A DNA stretch of 64,000 bases. It comes from Sphingomonas aerophila. GTDB lineage: Bacteria > Pseudomonadota > Alphaproteobacteria > Sphingomonadales > Sphingomonadaceae. Each line of letters opens with the position of its first letter. The stretch's first letter is position 1. The translations under genes and the position numbers were made by a program. Location: positions 248,001 through 312,000 of the forward strand of contig NZ_JACIJK010000002.1 of the NCBI RefSeq assembly GCF_014199305.1, in the 5' to 3' direction. A model generated the notes under the pieces. It did not search any database, had not been told where the DNA came from, and worked only from the letters and a program-made list of their open reading frames with translations. This document shows positions 38,185 to 46,677 of the stretch, in pieces.

Positions 38185-39288
38185 TCAGTCGCTGATCGTC
38201 CAGCCCTGACGCGCTTCCCGCCCGCGCACCCCGCGGGCGGCAGCCAGGCGCTGCTGATACCGCTCCGCCTCGGTCAGCCCGCCCCCGACGGGCACGGGCG
38301 CGGACACCGCTAGTGCCGTGATCGGCATGGAAGGGACCGGCACGGAAGCGACCGGCACTGGCGCCAGCGCAGCGGCACGAGCCGTAGCCGCCCTGACCGC
38401 CGCCACCGACGGCGCCGGAGCCATGGCCGCGACCCGCATCGGCTCGGGCGCGACAGGGACTGCGGCCGGCACCACGGCCGGGATCGGCGTGGCGGCGGGT
38501 GAAGTGAGGGGTATCGTCGTCGGGAACGCCTGTTGCGGCGTGCCAGCGGGCGCAAGCTGGAAGGCGAAGGGAAAGATCTCGCCGTTCCAGGCCACCGTGA
38601 TCGCGACCTGCTGCGGCAACGCACCGGGCTTCAGCTTGTCGAGCACGATCTGCCCGCCATAGCTGGTGCCTGGGTCGACGGTGGTCAATTCAACGGCCCG
38701 GTCACCAATGTCCTGACGCGTCCTGTCGAGCTGGAGCTGGATCGCCGCGATCGCGAACCTGCTATCCTGGGAAAGCTGCGCCGCCTGAAGCTGGCCGAAC
38801 AGGCTGGGGCCCGTCGTCACCGACCGGAACGATCCGCGCGAACCGCCGGCGGACCAGTTCGTGCGCGTCTTGTAGCTGGCGTCCTGGCTGGCCATGACAC
38901 CCGCAGCGATGCCGCTTACCGCCGCCACCGCCATCGCCCGCCAGAAAGCGCGCTTCTTGGCCTTGTGCACCAGTTGCTGCGGGGTGAGCAGGGCAACGGG
39001 CAGCGTACCAGTGGCGACGGAGATGTTGTCCCGGCTGAAGTTGACCGGCAACGTGCCCGTGTTCAGCACTGCGACGTCGAACACCCAACTGCCATGCTGC
39101 TGTCCACGCGGCGTGACCTGCACCGCCGCGCCGCGCCCCTGTAAGTCCAACGTCACAATCCCGTGGTCGAAGCGCATGGTTTCGCGCCCGACCGGCACCG
39201 GCTGCAGCACAACGTCGCCCGCCCAGGCTGGCTGCGCCGAGCCAAGCACCAGCAAGGCGGCCGTCGCCGCTGTCACGTACCGCTTCAT
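38185..39288 (-). CDS. secreted protein with Ala/Pro/Val-rich tail, unknown function
   Basis: The 367-residue product starts MKRYVTAATAALLVLGSAQ, a signal peptide ending near AWAGD. The central part (about residues 25-235) has beta-rich sequence with SWVFDVAVLNTGTLPVNF and a WRAMAVAAVSGIAAGVMAS stretch that might be a membrane helix. From about residue 245 to 345 it is nearly pure Ala, Pro, Val and Thr. I recognise no family. It converges on the GST gene with 6 bases between the stops. Confidence 0.7.
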   Translation of the reverse strand: MKRYVTAATAALLVLGSAQPAWAGDVVLQPVPVGRETMRFDHGIVTLDLQGRGAAVQVTPRGQQHGSWVFDVAVLNTGTLPVNFSRDNISVATGTLPVALLTPQQLVHKAKKRAFWRAMAVAAVSGIAAGVMASQDASYKTRTNWSAGGSRGSFRSVTTGPSLFGQLQAAQLSQDSRFAIAAIQLQLDRTRQDIGDRAVELTTVDPGTSYGGQIVLDKLKPGALPQQVAITVAWNGEIFPFAFQLAPAGTPQQAFPTTIPLTSPAATPIPAVVPAAVPVAPEPMRVAAMAPAPSVAAVRAATARAAALAPVPVASVPVPSMPITALAVSAPVPVGGGLTEAERYQQRLAAARGVRGREARQGWTISD

Positions 39289-39481
39289 GCAAGTGTCCCC
39301 GTTCTGATCGGGGCTCACTAGGTCGTGGTTGCTGAAGGCTGCGCTGCCGAACATCGTTACCGGCGCGATTACCAAGGGAAGTATGGCGCCCGCGTCCTGC
39401 ATGGCATAGCTTCTCCGCCATGCTCTGCCCGTTCGCGCCCACCGACGTTGCGATCCACTCCGCCCGGCGGCACCAACAGCA

Positions 39482-40255
39482 ATGACCCATCTAGCCGCCG
39501 TCCTCGCGGCCTTACAGTCCGATGGCGATGGCTGGCGTGCGGGCGTGCCCGACAGCTGGTTGCAGGGTCGTACCGCCTATGGCGGCTTCTCGACAGCGCT
39601 TGCCCTCCACGCGGCCAAGCTCGCCCATCCCGACCTGCCACCGCTGCGTTCCGCGCTGGTCGCCTTTGTCGGGCCACTCGCCGGAGAGGTCCGACTGTCC
39701 CCCATGCTGCTCCGGCGAGGGCGCAACGCTGCCTTCGTGCGGGTGGATGTGGCCAGTGAGGCGGGTCTCGGCCTGACCGCCACGTTCGTTTTCATGCGTG
39801 CGCTCGAGTCCGCCGTCCATCATGTCGCTGCGACCGCACCGGCCGTCGCGTCGCCAGAACCCGGCGATCCGATCAGCCGCGGCCTGCCACAGGTCGCGTT
39901 CACCCAGCATTTCGAGATGCTCGACTGCCGCGACGCCACTCTCGGCCCCGCCGACTGGCTGCGCTGGGTTCGCCTGGCGGAGCGCGACGGACTTGATCCG
40001 GAGGTAGAGTTGGTCGCAGTCGCCGATTGCCTGCCACCCGCGGCGTTGCGGCTCGTCGGCGGCCATGCCCCGGTCAGCTCAATGACATGGCAGCTCAACC
40101 TGCTCGCCCAACCGAAGACTGACCAGGGCTGGTTCCTGATGCGCACGACGAGCGACTTCACGCGTGCTGGCACGTCGAGCCAGAACATGGCCATCTGGTC
40201 CGCTAGCGGCGCCCCCGTGGCGGAGCAGATGCAGAGCGTTGCTTTGTTTGCCTGA
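39482..40255 (+). CDS. acyl-CoA thioesterase-like protein (TesB-type, double hotdog)
   Basis: The 257-residue product resembles TesB-like thioesterases: LQGRTAYGGFSTALALHAAK matches the first hotdog domain helix, and SALVAFVGPLAGEVRL and AAFVRVDVASEAGLGLTATF the next strands. The second domain includes SMTWQLNLL and GWFLMRTTSDF, and ends SQNMAIWSASGAPVAEQM (usual QxxxxWDxxGxLV). The catalytic residues are less clear than in the other TesB gene at 27581. It is divergent from the secreted protein gene with 193 bases between starts. Confidence 0.8.
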   Translation: MTHLAAVLAALQSDGDGWRAGVPDSWLQGRTAYGGFSTALALHAAKLAHPDLPPLRSALVAFVGPLAGEVRLSPMLLRRGRNAAFVRVDVASEAGLGLTATFVFMRALESAVHHVAATAPAVASPEPGDPISRGLPQVAFTQHFEMLDCRDATLGPADWLRWVRLAERDGLDPEVELVAVADCLPPAALRLVGGHAPVSSMTWQLNLLAQPKTDQGWFLMRTTSDFTRAGTSSQNMAIWSASGAPVAEQMQSVALFA

Positions 40256-40286
40256 CCCGCCGGCGCTACAATTTGCGACACTTCGC

Positions 40287-40344
40287 GCCCGGCATGACAT
40301 ATGATCGCGACATAAAGCGCCCATCTACCAAGCACATGCCGGGC
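40287..40344. repeat. inverted repeat in the leader of the EF-hand gene
   Basis: GCCCGGCATG at 40287-40296 and CATGCCGGGC at 40335-40344 are exact complements, 38 bases apart. They lie between the thioesterase stop and the EF-hand start at 40373. On RNA they would form a 10-bp stem around a long loop, 28 bases before the start codon. Purpose unknown: leader structure, terminator for the upstream gene, or a repeated operator. Confidence 0.6.
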
Positions 40345-40372
40345 AATGTGCCCTGACGTGAGGAGCTATAGG

Positions 40373-40849
40373 ATGGTGAAGTGGGTGTGGGCAGTCGCGC
40401 TCGGGTCGGCGACCCTTGCGGCCGGGGCCGCGGCTCAGGAGGGGCCGGCCCCGCGTGGCGGCGGGATGCAGCGGGCGGATACAAACGGCGATGGCAAGAT
40501 CAGCCGCGCCGAATATCAGGCGCAGGTCGATAGCCGCTTTGCCCGCCTGGACGTCAACGGGGACGGTTTGCTGGGCAATGATGAGATGCCGATGCGCGGC
40601 ATGGGCCGGCGCTCAATGACAACCGACGTCCCCCCACCGCGCGTCAACAACACTCCACCTGCCCCGCCCAGCGGTCCGATCAGCCGCGACCAGTTTCGCA
40701 CCTTGTCGATGAGCCGCTTCGACCGGATCGATGCCAACCATGATGGAAACATCGATGCAGACGAGATGGCCGCGGCACGCCCTTACCGGGGCTCTGACGA
40801 CCGATCGGCTCCACCCCCGCCGCCCGTCAACGGCGCCAAGCAACACTGA
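40373..40849 (+). CDS. secreted EF-hand (calcium-binding) protein
   Basis: The 158-residue product has a signal peptide (about residues 1-22, VALGSATLAAGAAAQ). Three EF-hand loops are clear: DTNGDGKISRAE near residue 36, DVNGDGLLGNDE near residue 59, and DANHDGNIDADE near residue 125, with all calcium-ligand positions filled. A Pro-rich linker separates the second and third. Likely binds calcium outside the cytoplasm. AGGAGC precedes the ATG at 40373. It is 53 bases upstream of a response regulator. Confidence 0.88.
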   Translation: MVKWVWAVALGSATLAAGAAAQEGPAPRGGGMQRADTNGDGKISRAEYQAQVDSRFARLDVNGDGLLGNDEMPMRGMGRRSMTTDVPPPRVNNTPPAPPSGPISRDQFRTLSMSRFDRIDANHDGNIDADEMAAARPYRGSDDRSAPPPPPVNGAKQH

Positions 40850-40853
40850 CCAG

Positions 40854-40882
40854 GCCTGCGGGCGGCATCCCTGCCCGCAGGC
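40854..40882 (+). terminator. strong GC hairpin after the EF-hand gene
   Basis: GCCTGCGGGC and GCCCGCAGGC form a perfect 10-bp stem with a 9-base loop, beginning 5 bases after the EF-hand stop. No T-run follows (GCTTACC), so termination is not certain. It lies just before the response regulator start at 40903. Confidence 0.55.
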
Positions 40883-40902
40883 GCTTACCTGGAGCCGCTG
40901 CC

Positions 40903-41640
40903 ATGCTACATGCGGACGCCATGGGCGACACACCCCACCTGCTCCTCGTTGATGACGAACGCTCCATCCGGGAGCCGCTCGCCCAATATCTGACCCGCCA
41001 GGGCTTTCGTGTCACCCAGGCGGCCGATGCAGAAAGCGCGCGGCCGCGGCTCACCGCCTATGCGATCGACCTCGCCATCATCGACATCATGATGCCGGGC
41101 GAGGACGGGCTGTCGCTGTGCCGCCACATCGCCGCAACCAGCGACACGCCTGTGATCCTGCTGACGGCCAAGGCGGAGGAGACAGACCGCATCGTCGGGC
41201 TGGAAATGGGCGCGGACGATTATGTGGTTAAGCCGTTCTCCCCGCGGGAGCTTGCGACGCGGGTCAAGGTGGTGCTGCGGCGCGCCAATGCCGGCGGCAC
41301 GCGCCAGCATGCACCCGAAAGCGGATCCTACGCATTTGCCGGTTGGCTGTTGCGGTCGGGCGAGCGCGTCCTGGTCGATCGGGGCGGCGTCTCCGTTCCG
41401 CTATCAACGGGCGAATACAACCTGTTGCTGGCGCTTATTACGCGCCCACGTCAGGTCCTCACCCGCGATCAGCTGCTCGACCTGACGCAAGGTCGAGAGG
41501 CCGCCGCCTTTGACCGCGCCATCGACAACCAAGTCAGCCGCCTGCGCCGCAAGATCGAGGCCGATCCCAAGTCGCCGGAGATCATCAAAACGGTGTGGGG
41601 CGGCGGCTACACGCTCGCGGCAGAGGTGACCCGCTTGTGA
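40903..41640 (+). CDS. OmpR-family response regulator
   Basis: The 245-residue product has a receiver domain with the acidic pair in VDDERS, phosphoacceptor Asp in IIDIMMPGEDG, Thr in LLTAK, and Lys in VVKPFSPREL. The C-terminal winged-helix has STGEYNLLLALITRPRQVLT and DRAIDNQVSRLRRKIE, ending IKTVWGGGYTL. Start may be the ATG at 40903 or one at 40921 (MGDTPH). It lies 7 bases before its histidine kinase. Confidence 0.95.
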   Translation: MLHADAMGDTPHLLLVDDERSIREPLAQYLTRQGFRVTQAADAESARPRLTAYAIDLAIIDIMMPGEDGLSLCRHIAATSDTPVILLTAKAEETDRIVGLEMGADDYVVKPFSPRELATRVKVVLRRANAGGTRQHAPESGSYAFAGWLLRSGERVLVDRGGVSVPLSTGEYNLLLALITRPRQVLTRDQLLDLTQGREAAAFDRAIDNQVSRLRRKIEADPKSPEIIKTVWGGGYTLAAEVTRL

Positions 41641-41647
41641 GCCGCCG

Positions 41648-43012
41648 GTGATCCGGCTCTGGCCCCGCAGCCTCGCCGGGCAGATGGCGGTGCTGATCGC
41701 GCTGTCTTTGTTCGTGGCGCAGGCGGTCAACTTCACCCTTGTTCTTCGGGAGCGGGCTCAGTTCCGCCTCGCGCAGGCGACGCGGCCGGTGGCGACCCGC
41801 GTGGTCGACGCGCTGGAGCGGGAAGCGCAGGGTCGGCCCCTGACCCGCGAACGTGGCCGCATCCGCCGGGTAGGGCGCAACGCCGTTCCCCCCGGCCTTG
41901 AACGCCAGGGTGAGATTGCGCGCGAACTCCACGATCAATTGCGCGAACTTGGGGTCGAGGCAGGTCGCATTGACACCGGCGTTCGTGCCTGGACGGCGGC
42001 GGACGACGCTTTGTTCGGCCGCGCAGGCGGGCGTCGCGGCGGGGCGCCACGCGGCTTCGTCAATCGTCCGACCGAAGCGTTGCTGATCGCGATCGAGCAG
42101 CCCGGTCGCGGCTGGCTCAGCATCGTTGTCCCCTGGGATGATGGCGGCGGGATGCGCATCTTCTGGCGGCTCTTTGCGCAGACCCTGATCCTTTACGCCG
42201 CCATTCTGGTGCCGGTGCTGTGGGCGGCGCGGAGACTGTCCCGCCCGTTGCGAGACCTGACCCATGCGGCCGAGCGCTTCGGCCCCGGCGACAACGCCGC
42301 GCCCGTGGCGGTGCGTGGGCCAGATGACATTGCGGCGCTTGTCAGCTCCTTCAACAACTTGCGACTGCGAGTTACGGCTATGTTGGAGGAAAAGGACCGG
42401 ATGCTCGGCGCGATCGGCCATGATCTGCGCACACCACTCGCAGCGCTCCGCGTCCGCATCGAGTCGGTCGAGGACGATATTGATCGCGCACGCATGGCCG
42501 ATACGATCGAGGAGATGAGCCGCACCCTGGACGACATCCTCTCACTCGCCCGACTTGGCCGCCCGTCCGAGCCGCCGACAGAGGTGGACCTCGCCGCGCT
42601 GGTCGACGCGGTGGTGGAGGACTTCCGCGACTTGGGCAAGGACGTGGACTTCCCGGAAACGGATCGCCTGCCCTTGCGGCTTCGCCCCGCCCTGATGCGC
42701 CGTGCGCTTCGCAATCTGGTCGAGAACGCGGTGAAGTACGGCCGCACCGCCCGCGTGCGCCTCGACGCAACTCCCAATGGAGTGGCAATCACCGTTGCAG
42801 ACGACGGGCCCGGCATCCCCGCCGATCATCTCGCAACCGTGTTCGAGCCATTCACCCGGCTGGAAGCATCCCGCAATCGGGATACTGGCGGCAGCGGCCT
42901 GGGCCTGACACTCGCCCGCGCGATCGTCCGTGACGCTGGCGGAGACATCACCCTTGTCAACCGCGCCGGCGGTGGCCTGGACGCCACGATCACCTTGCCG
43001 CGCGTACCGTGA
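41648..43012 (+). CDS. sensor histidine kinase
   Basis: The 454-residue protein has two hydrophobic segments (about residues 12-33 and 178-200) around a periplasmic domain, a HAMP-like region (RRLSRPLRDLTHAAERFG), then the HisKA box AIGHDLRTPLAALR with the phosphorylated His, N box RNLVENAVKYG, and VADDGPGIP and GGSGLGLTLAR. It is complete. The start is GTG at 41648, 7 bases after the regulator. The signal it senses is not apparent. Confidence 0.94.
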   Translation: MIRLWPRSLAGQMAVLIALSLFVAQAVNFTLVLRERAQFRLAQATRPVATRVVDALEREAQGRPLTRERGRIRRVGRNAVPPGLERQGEIARELHDQLRELGVEAGRIDTGVRAWTAADDALFGRAGGRRGGAPRGFVNRPTEALLIAIEQPGRGWLSIVVPWDDGGGMRIFWRLFAQTLILYAAILVPVLWAARRLSRPLRDLTHAAERFGPGDNAAPVAVRGPDDIAALVSSFNNLRLRVTAMLEEKDRMLGAIGHDLRTPLAALRVRIESVEDDIDRARMADTIEEMSRTLDDILSLARLGRPSEPPTEVDLAALVDAVVEDFRDLGKDVDFPETDRLPLRLRPALMRRALRNLVENAVKYGRTARVRLDATPNGVAITVADDGPGIPADHLATVFEPFTRLEASRNRDTGGSGLGLTLARAIVRDAGGDITLVNRAGGGLDATITLPRVP

Positions 43013-43020
43013 AAATCAGG

Positions 43021-43097
43021 TGGTGACCCCGACTGGATTCGAACCAGTGGCCCTCAGATTAGGAATCTGATGCTCTATCCTGCTGAGCTACGGAGTC
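43021..43097 (-). tRNA. tRNA-Arg (anticodon CCT)
   Basis: The minus strand folds as 77 bases: acceptor GACTCCG/CGGGGTC, TA at positions 8-9, D arm GCTCAGCAGGATAGAGC, anticodon arm TCAGATTCCTAATCTGA with loop TTCCTAA, and TPsiC arm ACTGGTTCGAATCCAGT. The anticodon CCT reads AGG Arg codons. Discriminator A and the CCA end are encoded. It ends 9 bases from the histidine kinase stop. Confidence 0.95.
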
Positions 43098-43145
43098 ACG
43101 CGAGCGCATCCATACTCGGCCGTTTGCGCCCGGTCTAGCGCCGGG

Positions 43146-43580
43146 TCAGTTGACCCTGTCAGGCGGCGGGACGGGCAGCGGCAAGGGGGCTACGGGCACG
43201 CCGTCGTCGACCAGCGCTTTCGCTTCGGCAAGGCTCGCCTGGCCGTGGATCGGTGCCGCGGGCTCCTCCCCGTCGTGCATCGCCCGGGCGCGGCTTGCAA
43301 AGGTGCCGCCTACCCAGGTTGATCCCTCCAGCGCCTTGGCCTGCGCCGCGGCAAGCGCGGTGAGCAGCGCCTTGGCCTGGGCCGGATCCACCGGCGGCTG
43401 TGCGCGGCCGTTCGACTTTGCCGCCACATTCGGCGCCATCAGCGCCTTTTCCACTGAGGCGCTGTCACACATCGGGCAGCGGACCTGGCCCGCATCGCGC
43501 TGCTCCTCCCAGGCGCTTGTCGAGCCGAACCACGCTTCGAACACGTGGCCGCTACTGCAGCGCAGGTCGAAGACGATCAT
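43146..43580 (-). CDS. DUF1178 family protein
   Basis: The 144-residue product begins MIVFDLRCSSGHVFEAWF and has CPMCDS near residue 35, giving a small four-residue Cys/His group that may bind zinc. This matches DUF1178, often found beside a carbon-nitrogen hydrolase in proteobacteria, as here. The ATG overlaps the upstream hydrolase stop as ATGA. The second half is Ala/Pro-rich. Function unknown. Confidence 0.9.
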   Translation of the reverse strand: MIVFDLRCSSGHVFEAWFGSTSAWEEQRDAGQVRCPMCDSASVEKALMAPNVAAKSNGRAQPPVDPAQAKALLTALAAAQAKALEGSTWVGGTFASRARAMHDGEEPAAPIHGQASLAEAKALVDDGVPVAPLPLPVPPPDRVN

Positions 43581-44398
43581 GCTCGCGTGACCGTCGGGAT
43601 ACTGCGACGATGCGCCAGGACAGGAACCCGAGCCCGCGCCGCCGCCGTGACCTCCGGGTCAAGCGCAACGAAGCCCAGCCCGGCCGCCTCGCCCATGTCG
43701 AGCAACACCTTGCCCCACGGGTCCACCACTAGCGAATGTCCGTGCGTCGCACGCCCGTCCTGGTGCTCACCGGTCTGCGCGGCGGCGATCACAAAGGACG
43801 CGTTCTCGATCGCGCGCGCCCGCAACAGCGTCTCCCAATGCGCTTGGCCCGTTGGCCTGGTGAACGCGGCCGGTATCGCAAGCACCTCCGCGCCGGCATC
43901 AGCCAGCGCGGCGTAGAGCAATGCGAAACGCAAGTCGTAGCAGATCGACAGACCGAGAGAGCCGACGGGCGTGTCCACCACGGCCGCACTCTCGCCCGGC
44001 GCATAGGCAGCCGACTCGCGCCAGCGCTCCCCCGTGGGCAGATCGACGTCGAACAGGTGCAGCTTGTCATAGCGCGCCCGGATCGCCCCGGCGTCATCGA
44101 TTACGAACCCGCGATTGGCGTAGCGCCCGTCCGGACGCCGCACGGCAAGCGAGCCCAGATGGACCCAGCAGTGGTGGTGCGCCGCCGCCGCTTGTACGGC
44201 CGCCAACACCGGGTCATCCGCCTCCGCCACGATGCTTCTCGCGGCCCGTTCGCGATCACGGTCTAGCAGGCCCGACATTTCGGGCGTGAACAGCATGGCC
44301 GCGCCGGCCCCGGCTGCCTCAGCCACAGCATCGCTCAGGGTCGCCGCATTGACGGCTGGGTCAATGCCCGCCGTCATCTGCAGCAGGGCGACCTTCAT
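43577..44398 (-). CDS. carbon-nitrogen hydrolase (nitrilase superfamily)
   Basis: The 273-residue enzyme is of the Nit1/NIT2 type, which hydrolyses deaminated glutathione or related omega-amides. The catalytic triad is visible: Glu in LFTPEMSG, Lys in RYDKLHLFD, and Cys in LSICYDLRF. The gene overlaps both its neighbours: the grxC stop overlaps its start, and its own stop overlaps DUF1178. Length matches the family. Glutathione repair with glutaredoxin next door is a plausible link. Confidence 0.92.
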   Translation of the reverse strand: MKVALLQMTAGIDPAVNAATLSDAVAEAAGAGAAMLFTPEMSGLLDRDRERAARSIVAEADDPVLAAVQAAAAHHHCWVHLGSLAVRRPDGRYANRGFVIDDAGAIRARYDKLHLFDVDLPTGERWRESAAYAPGESAAVVDTPVGSLGLSICYDLRFALLYAALADAGAEVLAIPAAFTRPTGQAHWETLLRARAIENASFVIAAAQTGEHQDGRATHGHSLVVDPWGKVLLDMGEAAGLGFVALDPEVTAAARARVPVLAHRRSIPTVTRA

Positions 44399-44652
44399 GC
44401 CGCCAGCAGCGGGTCGAGCTTGCCTGCCCGGTCCAGCGCGGCAAGGTCATCCGACCCGCCGACATGCCGCCCGTCGATGAAGATCTGCGGCACGGTGGTG
44501 CGTCCGTTCGACCGACCCAGCATTTCGCCACGCTTCGGGCCACCCATGGTGATGTCGAACTCTTCAGGTTCGACGCCCTTGCTCCGCAGCAGGTTCATCG
44601 CCCGCGAGCAGTAAGGGCAGAATGATTTGGTGTAGATTTCGACCCGTGCCAT
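44395..44652 (-). CDS. grxC: glutaredoxin 3
   Basis: GrxC reduces disulfides with glutathione. The 85-residue product is short and typical: MARVEIYTKSFCPYCSRAM with the CPYC active site, TVPQIFIDGRHVGGSDDL with the cis-Pro and glutathione-binding TVP and GG motifs. I chose the ATG at 44652 as it matches the family start, although the frame is open further. It overlaps the nitrilase gene as ATGA. Confidence 0.96.
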   Translation of the reverse strand: MARVEIYTKSFCPYCSRAMNLLRSKGVEPEEFDITMGGPKRGEMLGRSNGRTTVPQIFIDGRHVGGSDDLAALDRAGKLDPLLAA

Positions 44653-44683
44653 GCGTGGCAGGTGTGGTCTGCGGCCAAGCTTG

Positions 44684-45454
44684 TCAATCGTCGGGCAGAA
44701 CCCTTGCCCAGCAGAGAATGGTGACGGACGCCGCACCCGCAGACAGTAGCGCCGCCGTGCAAGCGTCAGCGGTCGCCCCGGTCGTATAGACGTCATCGAC
44801 CAGCACCACCGACCGGCCCTTGATCAGCGCCGGATCACTGGCGGCAAAGGCCCCCGCAACTGCCCTGGCCCGCCCGCGCCGGCCAAGGCCGCGCAAGACA
44901 CTGGTCGACCGTTTCCTGTTCAGGCCGGCCGGGTCAAACGGCACGCCGCTGGCGCGCGCCAGCGCCGACGCGATCAGGCCCGCCTGGTTGTACCCCCTAG
45001 ACCACAGACGCCAGCGGTGCAGCGGCACCGGTACCAGCAGTTCCGCCCGGTCCGGCACCAGTCGCGCCATCGCCTGCGCTGCGGCCGTGGCAAAGCCCAG
45101 CCGCCCCGCATATTTCAGCCGAAGGGCGAGCGTACGGGCGACCGGCCCGTAGGCGACGGCGGCGCGAACGCCAGCGTGGCGCGGCGGGCGTTCCAGGCAA
45201 GCGGCGCAGCGCGCTTCGTCACCGCGGTCGAAATCGAACGGCTGGTTGCACCCCGCGCACCATGGCGGCCCCAGGAAGCGCAGTTCGCCCCAGCATCCGG
45301 CACAGAAGCGATGCTGCGCAGTGACGATCGCGCCGCAGCCTGGGCAGCGCGGCGGGAGTGCCAAGTCGACGACGGTACGGGCCAGCAGGATGGCTGCGCG
45401 GTTCACCGGCCCCTTGTCGCCGGTTGGCGCCGGCGCCACAAGCAGTCCACGCAT
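44684..45454 (-). CDS. ComF family phosphoribosyltransferase-like protein
   Basis: The 256-residue product is of the ComF/GntX type. The N-terminal zinc-ribbon is visible (RCPGCGAIV, FCAGCW, CAGCNQPF, CAACLERPP). The phosphoribosyltransferase part has VPVPLHRWRLWSRGYNQA and VVLVDDVYTTGATADAC with the PRPP loop. In other bacteria ComF helps DNA uptake. The ATG at 45454 shares the four bases CATG (45452-45455) with the divergent methyltransferase ATG; a GTG at 45406 (VNRAAILLARTV) is the alternative. The grxC gene follows 31 bases downstream. Confidence 0.88.
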   Translation of the reverse strand: MRGLLVAPAPTGDKGPVNRAAILLARTVVDLALPPRCPGCGAIVTAQHRFCAGCWGELRFLGPPWCAGCNQPFDFDRGDEARCAACLERPPRHAGVRAAVAYGPVARTLALRLKYAGRLGFATAAAQAMARLVPDRAELLVPVPLHRWRLWSRGYNQAGLIASALARASGVPFDPAGLNRKRSTSVLRGLGRRGRARAVAGAFAASDPALIKGRSVVLVDDVYTTGATADACTAALLSAGAASVTILCWARVLPDD

Positions 45455-46280
45455 GACCCCGCCAGAGATCTTCAGCCGCTCCGCCCGCCGCCGACACCGT
45501 GATCGGGCCGCAAAACACTTCGCCGACCATGCTTTCGTGCGCGAGATGATGGTGGAGGGAATCCTTGAGCGCCTGGCCGCGGTGCGACGCGAGTTCCACG
45601 ATGCCCTGGACCTTGGCTGTTTCGACGGCTCGCTTGATCTCGGGCCCGGCACCCGCGTCGCCCGCCTCGACGCCGGCTTCGGCTTCGCACGCGCGGCTGG
45701 CGGCGTGCAGGGCGACGAGGACCGCTTGCCCTTTGCAGACGGAAGCTTCGACCTGGTGATCAGCGCCGGCGTGCTCGATCAAGTCAACGACCTCCCCGGC
45801 GCGCTGACCCTTGTTCGACGCGTGTTGCGACCGGACGGGCTGTTCCTGGGTGCCTTTGTCGGAGCGGGCAGCCTCCCGACCCTGCGGGCCGCGCTGCGCG
45901 CCGGTGAGCCGGACCGCCCCGCCGCCCGGCTGCACCCGCAGATCGACGTACGCTCTGCAGGCGACTTGCTGATGCGGGCAGGGTTTGCGCTGCCTGTCGC
46001 GGACAGCGAGGCGCTCGACATCGGCTATGGCGATCTCGGCCGACTTCTGGCCGATTTGCGCGGCTCTGCGTCCACCAACGTCCTGGTCGGGCGCCAGCCG
46101 CTTGGCCGCGCGGCACTGGCCCGCACCGCGGCCGCGTTCACGACTGACGGTGAGCGCGCCCGTGAGCATCTGTCGCTGGTCTATCTGACGGGCTGGGCGC
46201 CAGACGCGTCGCAGCCCCAGCCCGCCCGTCGCGGCAGTGCAACCGCATCGCTTGCCGCCGTGTTGAAGAAGACGGATTAG
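45453..46280 (+). CDS. SAM-dependent methyltransferase (NDUFAF5/BioC-like)
   Basis: The 275-residue product has a class I methyltransferase core: ALDLGCFDGSL (motif I), RLPFADGSFDLVISAGVLDQV (split as ADGSFDLVISAGVL), and LRPDGLFLGAFVG. The group next to comF in alphaproteobacteria resembles NDUFAF5, which acts in complex I assembly, but the substrate is not certain. The start overlaps ComF as above; the stop overlaps the receiver gene on the other strand by four bases. Confidence 0.82.
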   Translation: MTPPEIFSRSARRRHRDRAAKHFADHAFVREMMVEGILERLAAVRREFHDALDLGCFDGSLDLGPGTRVARLDAGFGFARAAGGVQGDEDRLPFADGSFDLVISAGVLDQVNDLPGALTLVRRVLRPDGLFLGAFVGAGSLPTLRAALRAGEPDRPAARLHPQIDVRSAGDLLMRAGFALPVADSEALDIGYGDLGRLLADLRGSASTNVLVGRQPLGRAALARTAAAFTTDGERAREHLSLVYLTGWAPDASQPQPARRGSATASLAAVLKKTD

Positions 46281-46627
46281 GCCGGGGACAGGTGTCGCCC
46301 AATCGCTTCGAAGAGCGTGGCGATCGATACCGGTTCCACCAGGACTTCGTCCGCGCCCAAGGAACGGCTCGGCTGAATCAGATCGGCATCCTGCGCCAAC
46401 GCGATGATGGTCGGGCGGACTACTCCGAGTTGGTGGAGGCGCTCGATCGCGGTCAGCCCGTCGCCGTCGCTCTCGACCTCAACCACCGCCAGGCTGATGC
46501 CGCCATCGTTCGCTCCGGCCAGATCGGCCGCTCCGCGAACCTCCACTGACACGGCGCCCGACGCCGCCAACATGTCCTTCACCATTCGTCGCCGGGCAAA
46601 GTCCTGCTCGACGAACAAAATCGTCAC
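46277..46627 (-). CDS. degenerate receiver-domain protein
   Basis: The 116-residue product has the receiver fold (ILFVEQDFARRRMVKDML at the start, EVLVEPVSIATLFEAIGRH at the end). The phosphoacceptor Asp is replaced by Glu (VVEVES, residue about 50), and the conserved Lys is Glu (LVEPVS, about residue 98). The acidic pair is EQD rather than DD. It probably is not phosphorylated in the usual way. The start is GTG. It is convergent with the methyltransferase gene and upstream of no kinase. Confidence 0.7.
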   Translation of the reverse strand: MTILFVEQDFARRRMVKDMLAASGAVSVEVRGAADLAGANDGGISLAVVEVESDGDGLTAIERLHQLGVVRPTIIALAQDADLIQPSRSLGADEVLVEPVSIATLFEAIGRHLSPA

Positions 46628-46677
46628 GAGCAGTGCGCCCCGGCGCCTTGCGATAATCTATGTTGCATTGAACTTCT

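Noticed and set aside
39399..39423. GCATGGC-N11-GCCATGC inverted repeat upstream of the thioesterase gene
   Set aside because: Short, and the first arm is only one of several chance GCATGG sequences; no support for an operator.
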